Positions 53,139 to 61,809 of a stretch of DNA of 64,000 bases are shown piece after piece. Location of the stretch: positions 1 to 64,000 of the forward strand of contig JALOBU010000013.1 in the NCBI GenBank assembly GCA_023228145.1, given 5' to 3'. The notes under the pieces are model-generated. The model saw only the letters and a program-made list of their open reading frames with translations, ran no database searches and was not told where the DNA came from. The first letter of the stretch is position 1. The number at the start of each line of letters is the position of its first letter. This stretch comes from Bacteroidales bacterium. Its GTDB lineage: Bacteria > Bacteroidota > Bacteroidia > Bacteroidales > CAIWKO01. A program made the translations under genes and the position numbers.

Positions 53139-54404
53139 TTATTCCGTCATTTTTTTCCATAACTTCTTACTGAGTTCCCTGGTATGATTCGTTACTTCAT
53201 TTTCATCCACCGTTACCACCTTTCTGTCCTTCACTATCAGCCGCCCGTTGGATATCACATGCTGCACATGTTTTGCTTCAATATTGAAAATAAAATGCCC
53301 ATAAAAATTCCGGGTGTTAAAATCAGTAACCGGATTGTAATCCAGCACCACCAGGTTGTTATCATCATCGCCTGTGAAATCATTTTCCTTAATATAGCGG
53401 TGAACATTTCTGAACCGTTGGTATGTCTCAGAATAATCGATCTTGTCGAAATTCTGCCCGACAAAAAAAGTTGTTTTTGCACTTTTGAGCATATCGCTGT
53501 GCATGCCGTCGGTACCGAGCATCACATTCTTTTCAATACCTCTGGAATTAAAAAAACCAACCTTATTGTTTAAGTTGCTATCCGTATTTTGTGCAATCCA
53601 GGCCCCGGAGTGGTTGATGAGTTTTCTTTCAGAATCGTTGATATGCAGGCAGTGGCTGAGTATGGTTTTTTGCTGGCTCAGCAGGCCAAAATCGTAAAGC
53701 CGTTCTACCACAGTTTTATTATGTTCTTCAAGGCATTGCTGTTGATCCAGCGGATCTTCGGCAACATGTATGTGTATACCTGCATGGTATTTATCAGTTA
53801 TTTTTTTTGCGTGCTTCAGCGTACTGTCTGATAAGGTAAATGAAGCATGAAGCCCAACCAGACCCTGACGCTTCGAAAGGTAATCCTCTGTTTCTTCAAA
53901 TGATTGGCTTATAGCCTGGACGCCATTGCGGTCTGAAATTTCATAACACAAAAGATGTGAAATGCCAACTTGGTCGAATGCTCTGGCGATAATTTCCTGC
54001 GAACCCTTGATGGCGGCAGGCGAGGAGTGATGGTCGATTACAAAGGTGACACCGTTTTTTGCACAAGCAATTGCTGTGGCGAGTGCGCTGGCTTCTATCA
54101 TTTCATTGTCAAGGCATACGTCAAGTGTCCACCAGATATATTGGAGGGTTTCAAGAAAATTTTCCGGAATTTTTTTTGGTGGGTGCATACCGGTGGCAAG
54201 CGCTGAATACACATGGTGGTGCCCGCAACCGAAAGCATGAGTAACATATTTTCCGGTACAGTCGATCTTTATATCAACGTTATTATCCTGTTTTGACGTG
54301 AAAACGAGGCGGCCTTTAGGGCTGCTTTCGATAAGGATGTTGCATGGAATGAATTCCAGTGTCTGGTAATCGATGTACGTTGCGTTGGTTAGCAGGATTG
54401 ACAT
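53139..54404 (-). CDS. SsnA-like putative aminohydrolase
   Basis: A 421-residue metal-dependent amidohydrolase of the SsnA type. GCGHHHVYSAL (about 59-69) holds the HxH ligands, with the SsnA-characteristic ATGMHPPKK following. VIDHHSS, LHASFTLSD, HIHVAEDPLDQQQC (about 230), LSHCLHI and LGTDGMHSD complete the metal site. SsnA is known from the E. coli ygeW-xdhD region, which also has hyuA and is linked to purine breakdown; finding an SsnA-like and a hydantoinase gene side by side here recalls that cluster. The physiological substrate is not established. Confidence 0.85.
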   Translation of the reverse strand: MSILLTNATYIDYQTLEFIPCNILIESSPKGRLVFTSKQDNNVDIKIDCTGKYVTHAFGCGHHHVYSALATGMHPPKKIPENFLETLQYIWWTLDVCLDNEMIEASALATAIACAKNGVTFVIDHHSSPAAIKGSQEIIARAFDQVGISHLLCYEISDRNGVQAISQSFEETEDYLSKRQGLVGLHASFTLSDSTLKHAKKITDKYHAGIHIHVAEDPLDQQQCLEEHNKTVVERLYDFGLLSQQKTILSHCLHINDSERKLINHSGAWIAQNTDSNLNNKVGFFNSRGIEKNVMLGTDGMHSDMLKSAKTTFFVGQNFDKIDYSETYQRFRNVHRYIKENDFTGDDDNNLVVLDYNPVTDFNTRNFYGHFIFNIEAKHVQHVISNGRLIVKDRKVVTVDENEVTNHTRELSKKLWKKMTE

Positions 54405-54446
54405 AGGCTGTTTATCGCTTCAAAGTTTGTTATTATTAGTTAATCC

Positions 54447-55700
54447 CTAACGAAGGTATTGATCGACATAGGTCGTCAGTTTTTCAAGCAGGTTGACATA
54501 ACTTCCGAATTCATTGTCGTACCAACCGAAGATCTTGGCGTGTGTGACAGGGATGTTGACATCGACCGGATTTTTGATGCCGAATGTTTTCATTGTGTCG
54601 GCAGGAAGCCTGATGAAACCCGTACGGGTATGGCTTTCATGGCCTTCAATGACAATTGCTGCTTTGTATCCGAGGAGGTCGGTGGAGACATTTTGTTTTT
54701 CTGAAAACACCAGCAAGCCTTTCTGCGGGCCTTCTGCGGCATTTTTATATATATTGTTGATGTGTTTCTGGTTGATAATGGGATTGCCCTTTTCATCCAA
54801 GCCTGAATTGAAGGTAATATTCAAAGTGATCAGCGATACCGTGGAAGTCGGTATCCGCACAGAATCAGCCATGAAACCTATTTCCTGTATCTGTGGAATA
54901 ATAGATTCCAGTGCTTTTGCTGCACCTGTGGTGGATAAGATTATGTTGTTAAAAACTGACCGGGTTTTGCGGAGGTCGCTGGCTCCTGCCTTGGGTAAAG
55001 CGTCCAGAACGCTTTGTGTCTTGGTGGCCGCATGCACCGTTGACATGGATGCAGTGAGAATCTTTGATGTAAAACGATCTTCCATCAATGGTTTTATCAT
55101 GTGTGACAGTCCTGTAGTAGTGCAACTGGCAGCAGAAATAACATGGTGCTTGTGTGGGTCATATTCCAGGTGGTTGATCCCATAGACCATCATGATGCTG
55201 TCTTCAGGCATTTTTTTTCCGGCTTCTTTAATCTTAAAAGGAGCGCTTACAATTACTTTTTCCGCACCTCCAACCAGATGGCCACGCAGGCTGCCTTTGG
55301 GATTATCGGCGGGAACGGTTGGGTCTACGAACTGACCGGTACAATCAACAACGATCTGTACCTGTTCTTTCTTCCAGGGTATTGATGCCGGGTTACGCTC
55401 TTCGGTAAGGATTTTTACAGGCATGCCATCAATATCAAAGAGAAATTGTTCCGGGTCAACGACTGTAATAATATCTCTGCGTGATTTTTGTCCGTACAAA
55501 AAATTTCCCAGATCTCCGTATGTAGAATCTGTCCCCAGAGCTTGAACCATATCCTCAATTTTTTTACCTGATTTGCGGCCAAGGTTAATTACAATTCCTT
55601 CAAAATGACGCGTGACCAGCTGGTTCCACAGTGTTAATTTCCCAATACGGCCAAGACTGTTGATGCCAAGATAATTCTTGCTTTTTACTTCTGTTTTCAT
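54447..55700 (-). CDS. Divergent glyceraldehyde-3-phosphate dehydrogenase
   Basis: A 417-residue GAPDH, about 80 residues longer than the usual ~335. The Rossmann start is LGINSLGRIGKLTLWN. The catalytic Cys193 lies in SAASCTTTGL in place of the usual SNASCTTNCL, and the partner His is in MSTVHAATKTQ. NIILSTTGAAKA, RIPTSTVSLI and WYDNEFGSY match the phosphate site and C-terminal core. The residue after beta-strand 2, normally Asp in NAD enzymes (AINDL), is replaced in VINLGRKSGKK by Leu/Gly followed by basic residues, which suggests NADP(H) use. It is 113 bases downstream of the PPDK-like gene on the same strand. Confidence 0.88.
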   Translation of the reverse strand: MKTEVKSKNYLGINSLGRIGKLTLWNQLVTRHFEGIVINLGRKSGKKIEDMVQALGTDSTYGDLGNFLYGQKSRRDIITVVDPEQFLFDIDGMPVKILTEERNPASIPWKKEQVQIVVDCTGQFVDPTVPADNPKGSLRGHLVGGAEKVIVSAPFKIKEAGKKMPEDSIMMVYGINHLEYDPHKHHVISAASCTTTGLSHMIKPLMEDRFTSKILTASMSTVHAATKTQSVLDALPKAGASDLRKTRSVFNNIILSTTGAAKALESIIPQIQEIGFMADSVRIPTSTVSLITLNITFNSGLDEKGNPIINQKHINNIYKNAAEGPQKGLLVFSEKQNVSTDLLGYKAAIVIEGHESHTRTGFIRLPADTMKTFGIKNPVDVNIPVTHAKIFGWYDNEFGSYVNLLEKLTTYVDQYLR

Positions 55701-55813
55701 GTTATTGTAATGTTTTTGAAGTTATATATTTTTAATAGTTATTATAGATTTATATTATTTATTAAGATTACGAAATTAATCCTCATTGCTGTATCTAAGT
55801 ATTTTATTTCTTA

Positions 55814-58800
55814 TCATTCCGGCATTATCAAAGGATAATGCCCCTTATAAATATTGCCAAATGTTCCATCGATGGCGATCTCATCTCCTACATTTAACAC
55901 TTGTTTTTTAATCACACATTTTTTCTCTCGTTCGTACACCACAAGGTCTGTACAATTGACGATACATATCTTTCCCAATCGGGCGGCTGTCACTGCAGCA
56001 TGTGAAGTAGCTCCACCCCTTGCTGTTAATAAACCGTCGCATCCGAATATGATGCCGATATCGTCGGGGACAGTGTCCGGCCTGACAAGTATAAGTTTTT
56101 TATCAGGGTATTTCTTTCTCAAATTTTTCATATCCTCGGTATCGAAAATCAGAATGCCATTCATGGCGCCGCCTCCAATTCCGATACCTTGTCCGAGTAG
56201 TTTGGTTTTAGCTCCCGAAAGTGCAAATTGTTGCGCTTTGTCTTTGGATCGCACATCCTGGTCGCGGGTTTGAAGAATGTAAAAATCTTCCATCCGTTCT
56301 GATTCAAAGGTAAACTCGATCTCCTGGTGGCCAAATCCATGTTTTTCCGTAAGCTGACAAGCAATATCGTAAATCCGTTTGTAAATCTGTGGGAAATTTT
56401 CTTCAAGGGATTTTTCTTTTGCCGGGCCATGAGCCTGGTTACGCGAAATAGGAAGTACGTGAACCAGTCCGCCAACCACATCTTCACCCTGGCTGACCAG
56501 CGAGTAGTCGCCATACAAATGCACTCCTGGTTTATTTAAATGCGGATTATGTGTGAATACCACGCCCGTACCTGAAGTATAATTGATGTTTCCCAGAACC
56601 ATTTTTTGAATGACGACAGCCGTGCCCCATTCATCAGCAATTTGCAAATGTTTACGATACACATTGGCGCGGTCGGAGTTCCACGAATCAAAGACATTAA
56701 GAATAGCCTGCCGAACCTGTGGAAAGACTTCTTCCTCAATGTGTATGTGGTTTTGTTTTAAAACTTCGCGATAAGCAAAAGAAATCTCCTTCATCTGTGC
56801 AGGGGTGAACTGAACCTTTTGGTTTACTTTATACAAAGTTTTAAAATCAATCATGATCTGATCAAAAGTATCACGTGATAATCCTGATGCCATTCCCCAG
56901 CTTTGAAGAAACCTTCGATAACAATCCCAGGATGTCCATCCATAATTTGGCTGTTTGCTGAGTGATTCGATGATTTGCTCATTGATACCCACATTTAAAA
57001 AAGTATTCATGGCCCCAGGCATGGAAACAGCCGTGCCCGATCGCACGGAGAGCATCAGTGGGTTAAGAGGGTTTCCGAACTCTCTGTTTGTCAATTTTTC
57101 CAGTTTTTTAATTTGTGCCAAGACCATATTATCAATCTCACGGCTCATTATTTTATTCTGGAGAATAGTCTCTTTTCTGCGAAATACCTCTGTGGTAATA
57201 ACAAAACCATGCGGAACAGGATAACCCAGAGAGTATAGCTTCTTTAAATAATAGGCTTTAGATCCGATATACACCTGATTATCGATATTTTTAGATTGGT
57301 CATATAGTGTACTAATTACCATGTCGGGGTTATATGACATGATGTCGCGGATCTTGTCGATGCTGAAATTATCGACCATATTTCTTAAAGAGGTCAGCAC
57401 AGCTGCGATAAAATTGTCCAGGCTCTGCAACATAAAAGAGGATGAAAGCATATCCCGATAAAAAGCCTCCGATTGAGCATGAAGGAAATTCTGTCCATCA
57501 GGGCCAGGATCGTTATGGTTAGCACGCATTTGTGGCACTATCATTTTCAGGACTTCTTCATAAGGCCTGAAAAAATATTTGTTGATGATCTCACGTATGT
57601 TATCTCCCATGAAACCAAAAATATTGGTATACTGACTGAGTGAAAAACTTTGTGATTTTAGGCTGTAACTGAACATGCTCAGGTTGGAATTAAATGCCGT
57701 ATTTTCAATACCATCAAGCAGGAGTCCCTCTTTATAAAGCTCCATAACAGAATCGATTTTTTCAAGGGTCTTTGCTGTAATATAATTCAGGTTGATTGAT
57801 TTAACCCACTCTTCCATAATCACGAGGGCGGCCTGTTCTAATTTATAGATCAGTCCCAGCGCTTCAAAACGCCGTTCATGGTATTCACCATACATGGACG
57901 GAATACCAAATGCTACATGCCTTTTATGATAAATATTTTCCCAACCTTCAGTTTTTTCATCATTAAGGATGATTTTTTTGAGTATGGCGATAAAATTGAA
58001 TATATACTTCAGTGAGGCCTCCCGGTTCTTTTTGGTCAACGAATCTTCAAGCAAATCAACATCACCAAGCGGGATAAAATTATATTTACGTACGCTTTTT
58101 GTAATGTTAACAGCACTAAATGAATATTTTTCAATGAGAATATAGTATAGGCGGCATAACATCATCAACCTTTTCTTGTTTACCAGCGACTCCCCGGTGA
58201 TCGTACTGACCCATTTGTCGATCTTGTCAGGGTGCTCCTCTAATAAGTTGGCTGCATTTTTAACATGAGCTTTTTCAGCTACCTTCGCTATGAGGTTTTG
58301 CATTGGCAACACCCATTTCCCTTTCAAATCAATGCTTTCCATTACGTCTGCCGGTAATAAAGGTTTTAGTATTGCTATATCTCCATTTACCCAAAAATTG
58401 AATATCTTTTGTGTAAGTGTTATATGGGTGTTGTTGCTTTCAATATGTACCAATTTGCGCAGAAAGTGAATCAGTTTATCCTGACGGGCTGTAAGCTCAT
58501 CAATAGCAGTTGTGATATCCCTTAGTTCGCCTTCAGCACCAATTTCGTTAAAATATACAGGAAATATTCTGCAAAGTTGTTTAATCATTCTGAAGTATGG
58601 GTGAATATCCGAATTCAACAATGCAGTAACATCTTTCTGGAAAAGATCCGTGTCGAAAATAAAAATGCCTTTCAGTTTCAGGTTTACAGTAAGTGCGGCA
58701 ATCAGCCTAGAATATTTGTCCGGCGCCGTTTCAAACAATTCAAGCCATACCCTTATATTTTTTATATGGCTGGGGTCAACCATAGTGCGCCACTCGGTGC

Positions 58801-59902
58801 TGAGTCTTAACTGGCCGGGAGCAACAAACGGTAAAGCAATTAATTTTTGTACAAATTTCAGTATGATTTCTTCATGGTTGTAATGGATAATTTCTTTGCC
58901 CATCGTAGAAATGCAGTCAAGAACAGTAGAACTATGTTCTTTATGCAATTCATGGAAAAGCGAAAAAATATTATCCATAAATGGTCCGACCTGTTCGGGT
59001 TTAATTTCTGAAAATATTTTTCTTATCAAGCTGTTCAGGTCTACAAGTAGCTTGTTTTTAATATGCGCCATCCCCGGCATATGCATGAGGTACAAAATAA
59101 AATAAAACCGGTCGGTGATAACATCAAAAGCATCCGTGTGTTTTGAGAAATAATCTGTTAGCTCAAGAAATAGCGGAAGTTCTTTGTCGAGTTCCTCAAA
59201 ATTTTTTATGCTTCCCCACTTTTTGATAAGCTTGTCAAAAAATGGTTTTCCAATGTTTTTCAGTTCCCTGTTAAAGTCTTTGCTTAAATATTCTCTGTTT
59301 TTATTATACCATATTTCAACATCCGAAGTTTCTGCCCAGAAATGGATCACTTTTCCCGCAAGGGTGTGTAACAAAAGAAAAAAATCATCTCCGAGAATTT
59401 CATGGACATGTAAAATGCCAAGCTGGTTCTTAATGAACGTTGAATTACGGAGCACGACCGGATGGTTTTCCGAAACCCATTTATTCACAATACTGAGACC
59501 ATCTCTCACTAAATCCACATCTGGTTTATCCTGCTTGGCATTTAATGCAAGGTATTCAATAAGTGTGGGGAATACTGTTTCAAAAACATCACTTTTCTTA
59601 TTTTTTTCAAGGCTTTCCTGAAAAATATCCAGAATGATCCTGAGGGCTTTATCATTTTCACTACATTGAGAGTAAAACCAGAAGTCGCCGAGGAAAATTC
59701 GCCTCAGGTCATCGCTGATCAACTTCTGGTTAGCATAAGTATGGTGGTATTCATTGAAAAAAATCAATGTACGTTCATGGATTCCCCAGTAATTGGTTGA
59801 AAGCCCTAACAACCATTCGTATTTTTCTTCAAAAACAATTTCACTTTGCTGAGTTTGTGTGAGATTGACTTCAAGTGCTTTAGACTGTAATGGCTCTTTC
59901 AT
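55814..59902 (-). CDS. PPDK-like dikinase with a large N-terminal helical domain and no PEP barrel
   Basis: A 1362-residue protein. Residues 1 to about 860 are alpha-helical and match nothing I recognise. From about 875 there is a pyruvate-phosphate-dikinase-type ATP-grasp: GSKAYYLKKLYSLGYPVPHG, LSVRSGTAVSMPGAMNTFLN, DEWGTAVVIQKMVLGNINYT, TGVVFTHNP and the FYILQTRDQD end (about 1230). The swivelling phosphohistidine domain has the TSHAA motif with His1301 (GGATSHAAVTAARLGK). The chain then stops after about 60 residues, so the PEP/pyruvate TIM barrel of canonical PPDK is absent. It could therefore phosphorylate a different acceptor. A GAPDH follows. Confidence 0.85.
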   Translation of the reverse strand: MKEPLQSKALEVNLTQTQQSEIVFEEKYEWLLGLSTNYWGIHERTLIFFNEYHHTYANQKLISDDLRRIFLGDFWFYSQCSENDKALRIILDIFQESLEKNKKSDVFETVFPTLIEYLALNAKQDKPDVDLVRDGLSIVNKWVSENHPVVLRNSTFIKNQLGILHVHEILGDDFFLLLHTLAGKVIHFWAETSDVEIWYNKNREYLSKDFNRELKNIGKPFFDKLIKKWGSIKNFEELDKELPLFLELTDYFSKHTDAFDVITDRFYFILYLMHMPGMAHIKNKLLVDLNSLIRKIFSEIKPEQVGPFMDNIFSLFHELHKEHSSTVLDCISTMGKEIIHYNHEEIILKFVQKLIALPFVAPGQLRLSTEWRTMVDPSHIKNIRVWLELFETAPDKYSRLIAALTVNLKLKGIFIFDTDLFQKDVTALLNSDIHPYFRMIKQLCRIFPVYFNEIGAEGELRDITTAIDELTARQDKLIHFLRKLVHIESNNTHITLTQKIFNFWVNGDIAILKPLLPADVMESIDLKGKWVLPMQNLIAKVAEKAHVKNAANLLEEHPDKIDKWVSTITGESLVNKKRLMMLCRLYYILIEKYSFSAVNITKSVRKYNFIPLGDVDLLEDSLTKKNREASLKYIFNFIAILKKIILNDEKTEGWENIYHKRHVAFGIPSMYGEYHERRFEALGLIYKLEQAALVIMEEWVKSINLNYITAKTLEKIDSVMELYKEGLLLDGIENTAFNSNLSMFSYSLKSQSFSLSQYTNIFGFMGDNIREIINKYFFRPYEEVLKMIVPQMRANHNDPGPDGQNFLHAQSEAFYRDMLSSSFMLQSLDNFIAAVLTSLRNMVDNFSIDKIRDIMSYNPDMVISTLYDQSKNIDNQVYIGSKAYYLKKLYSLGYPVPHGFVITTEVFRRKETILQNKIMSREIDNMVLAQIKKLEKLTNREFGNPLNPLMLSVRSGTAVSMPGAMNTFLNVGINEQIIESLSKQPNYGWTSWDCYRRFLQSWGMASGLSRDTFDQIMIDFKTLYKVNQKVQFTPAQMKEISFAYREVLKQNHIHIEEEVFPQVRQAILNVFDSWNSDRANVYRKHLQIADEWGTAVVIQKMVLGNINYTSGTGVVFTHNPHLNKPGVHLYGDYSLVSQGEDVVGGLVHVLPISRNQAHGPAKEKSLEENFPQIYKRIYDIACQLTEKHGFGHQEIEFTFESERMEDFYILQTRDQDVRSKDKAQQFALSGAKTKLLGQGIGIGGGAMNGILIFDTEDMKNLRKKYPDKKLILVRPDTVPDDIGIIFGCDGLLTARGGATSHAAVTAARLGKICIVNCTDLVVYEREKKCVIKKQVLNVGDEIAIDGTFGNIYKGHYPLIMPE

Positions 59903-60242
59903 TTCATCAAGTGTTGAAAAACCGTATTTCCTGTCAAAGTTCGTAAATATTTTTGACTCGTAATTGATTACTGTTAAATAATTTAATATAAGATACAGGC
60001 TGTTACTTTTATTAGTTTCACCTGCATATTCTTAAAAAAAAATAGTGGGTCGTATGATAAAAGAATTTTAGGATATTCAATGATAAAAAGAGGTTATTTT
60101 GTTATATATTCCAATAGTTTTTGCCCGATTCAGTGTATATACAACAAAAACAAGACTGGCGTTATTAAAATATATAAATATACATATATAAATCAAAAAT
60201 GCTTAATTTTGTCATAGAATTATTAACTAAAATTTAAAAACA
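59903..60242. other. Divergent AT-rich intergenic region
   Basis: About 340 bases between the PPDK-like gene (minus) and the small lipoprotein gene (plus). Strongly AT-rich, with stops in every frame. Apart from a -7 box at 60204-60211 no repeat, RNA or operator was recognised. Confidence 0.6.
60204..60211 (+). promoter_or_regulatory. -7 box (TAATTTTG) for the small lipoprotein gene
   Basis: TAATTTTG lies 31 bases before the ATG at 60243; no TTG at the -33 position. Confidence 0.45.
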
Positions 60243-60434
60243 ATGAAAAAATTTTTAATGCTACTTGCATGCGCATTTATGCTTACATCCTGTGGCGGTG
60301 GTGCTACTGATGAAGTTCAGACTGACACTATAGTTTCGCCTGAAATGCAGCAGATTGAAAAGTCTTCTGCCGATATTAAAACACAGTCGGAAGACCTGAA
60401 CAAAAAAGCAGACAGCTTATTAAACAACATTTAA
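60243..60434 (+). CDS. Small lipoprotein (63 aa)
   Basis: A 63-residue protein with a lipoprotein signal peptide MKKFLMLLACAFMLTSC (lipobox LTSC, Cys about 17). A glycine run and a mostly alpha-helical tail with heptad-like spacing follow (MQQIEKSSADIKTQSEDL, then NKKADSLL). It recalls small Lpp-like envelope lipoproteins, though it lacks a terminal Lys for peptidoglycan linkage. It ends 11 bases before the charged secreted protein and is likely co-transcribed. Confidence 0.75.
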   Translation: MKKFLMLLACAFMLTSCGGGATDEVQTDTIVSPEMQQIEKSSADIKTQSEDLNKKADSLLNNI

Positions 60435-60445
60435 ATCTTATTACC

Positions 60446-61009
60446 ATGAAAAAAGCATTGATTTTCACATTAGTTTGCGGGTTGATATTTGGAACAAACT
60501 TATACGCCCAGCATGGCTCTGGTAAAGAGAACAATAAAACCGACAAAGAGAAATCCGACAAGATAAAAGATAACAAAGAACAGGCTAACAAGGTTACCGG
60601 GCAGGGGCAGGATAAAGATAAGGGCAACCAGGGTCAGAATAAAGACAAAGAAACCCAGGGAAAAGGCCATGCCTACGGTAAAGATAAAGACAGCCTGCAG
60701 GGTAGGGAGTTCGGACAGAACAGGGCAAATGAGGCCAAATCAAAAAATGATAAAGAAGCGGTTACAAATACCCAAACCAACATAGATCAGGTTAGTAAAA
60801 CCAACGATGACACAAAAGCCAAGATAAAAGAAGCAAAAGACAAGCTGGAGCAAAAGAAAAAAGATAAAAAAATCTCAGAAGCTGAATATGCAAAGAAGAA
60901 AAAAGAACTGGAAGATATGGAAAAACAAGTGGATGATTTACAGAAAAAAAATAATGATGTGAAAAGCAACCTGGACAAGCAGAAAGAGACTCAGACAAAA
61001 ACAAAATAA
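60446..61009 (+). CDS. Secreted highly charged coiled-coil protein
   Basis: A 187-residue protein with a signal peptide (about 1-21, ending YAQHG), then a low-complexity middle rich in Lys, Asp, Gly, Gln and Asn (about 24-90), and a long coiled-coil C-terminus (about 95-185). A KKISEAEYAKKKKELEDM segment resembles a SHOCT-like helix. Probably periplasmic; the composition could bind nucleic acid, glycans or peptidoglycan, but none is shown. Its stop codon directly abuts that of the convergent methylase gene, and its terminator lies inside that gene. Confidence 0.7.
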   Translation: MKKALIFTLVCGLIFGTNLYAQHGSGKENNKTDKEKSDKIKDNKEQANKVTGQGQDKDKGNQGQNKDKETQGKGHAYGKDKDSLQGREFGQNRANEAKSKNDKEAVTNTQTNIDQVSKTNDDTKAKIKEAKDKLEQKKKDKKISEAEYAKKKKELEDMEKQVDDLQKKNNDVKSNLDKQKETQTKTK

Positions 61010-61753
61010 TTACCTGGATATTAAAAACACGGAAGGCCGTTTGTGAAAATCAAACGGCTTTTTTTTCCAGATTTTAATTGCTTCAGAAATAATTTTTTGG
61101 GATGGCAATGTGATATCAGCAGCCATACATAACATGGTGTCATCACAGCAGTTTTCAAGAATCGTCTGCAATAACTGGTTATTGCGATATGGAGTTTCAA
61201 TAAAGATCTGTGTCTGCTGGTTTTGGTTGGCTTTTTGTTCGAGTTGTCTGATTTTTTTTGCCCTAATGTTTTTGTCAACAGGCAAATATCCATGAAAAGC
61301 AAAATTCTGCCCGTTAAAACCCGAAGCTATAAGTGCAAGCATGATGGAAGAAGGGCCTGTTAATGGGATAACTTCTATTCCACGCCGGTGCGCTTCAGCT
61401 ACAATTTCACTTCCGGGGTCTGCGACACAGGGCAATCCGGCTTCCGAAAGAAGTGCGACATCTTTTCCTGCCAACAAGGGATAAATAAAATCCTGTAAGT
61501 ATGTTTTCAGGGTGTGCTCATTATAAACGAGAAATTCCAGACTGTCAATATCAATTTCTTTATGAAGCTTTTTCAGGAAACGCCTTGCTGTTTTGAGTTC
61601 TTCAACTATAAAAACTTTAGTGCTCAATACTCGTTGTTGAACGTGTTGTGGTATAACATCTGCGATATCTGATTCGTTTCCTAATAATGAAGGTATCAGG
61701 TATAGTTTTCCTTTCCCTGAGCTTATATCTGAATGTATAATGTTTTTTGGCAT
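61010..61753 (-). CDS. SAM-dependent methyltransferase of the RsmI/tetrapyrrole-methylase family
   Basis: A 247-residue methylase. GKLYLIPSLLGNESDIADVI (about 15-34) replaces the usual YLVxTPIGN start, followed by the SAM-binding LLSEAGLPCVADPGSEIV (about 104-121) and LTGPSSIMLALIASGF (about 131-146), which are characteristic. RsmI methylates the ribose of 16S rRNA C1402; this divergent version may have another target. It shares no operon; a -7 box lies upstream. The last codons encode Lys from the T-tract of the convergent terminator. Confidence 0.85.
   Translation of the reverse strand: MPKNIIHSDISSGKGKLYLIPSLLGNESDIADVIPQHVQQRVLSTKVFIVEELKTARRFLKKLHKEIDIDSLEFLVYNEHTLKTYLQDFIYPLLAGKDVALLSEAGLPCVADPGSEIVAEAHRRGIEVIPLTGPSSIMLALIASGFNGQNFAFHGYLPVDKNIRAKKIRQLEQKANQNQQTQIFIETPYRNNQLLQTILENCCDDTMLCMAADITLPSQKIISEAIKIWKKKPFDFHKRPSVFLISR
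61036..61066 (+). terminator. Intrinsic terminator inside the methylase gene
   Basis: GCCGTTTG (61036-61043), loop of 7, CAAACGGC (61051-61058), then eight T's to 61066. It lies 27 bases after the plus-strand stop at 61009, inside the last codons of the minus-strand methylase gene. Confidence 0.88.
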
Positions 61754-61782
61754 AAGATTTGATAGTCAAAGTGTTTTCAAAA

Positions 61783-61790
61783 CAAATATA
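61783..61790 (-). promoter_or_regulatory. -7 box (TATATTTG) for the methylase gene
   Basis: The minus strand reads TATATTTG, ending 29 bases before the ATG at 61753. Confidence 0.45.
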
Positions 61791-61809
61791 AATTAAAACT
61801 GCCAGCTTT

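Noticed and set aside
56869..56880. Palindrome TATCACGTGATA as a ParB-binding parS site
   Set aside because: It shares the TCACGTGA core but fits the outer bases of the 16-bp consensus poorly, lies inside the dikinase-like gene and is over 40 kb from parAB. A weaker CACGTG near 15419 was rejected for the same reason.
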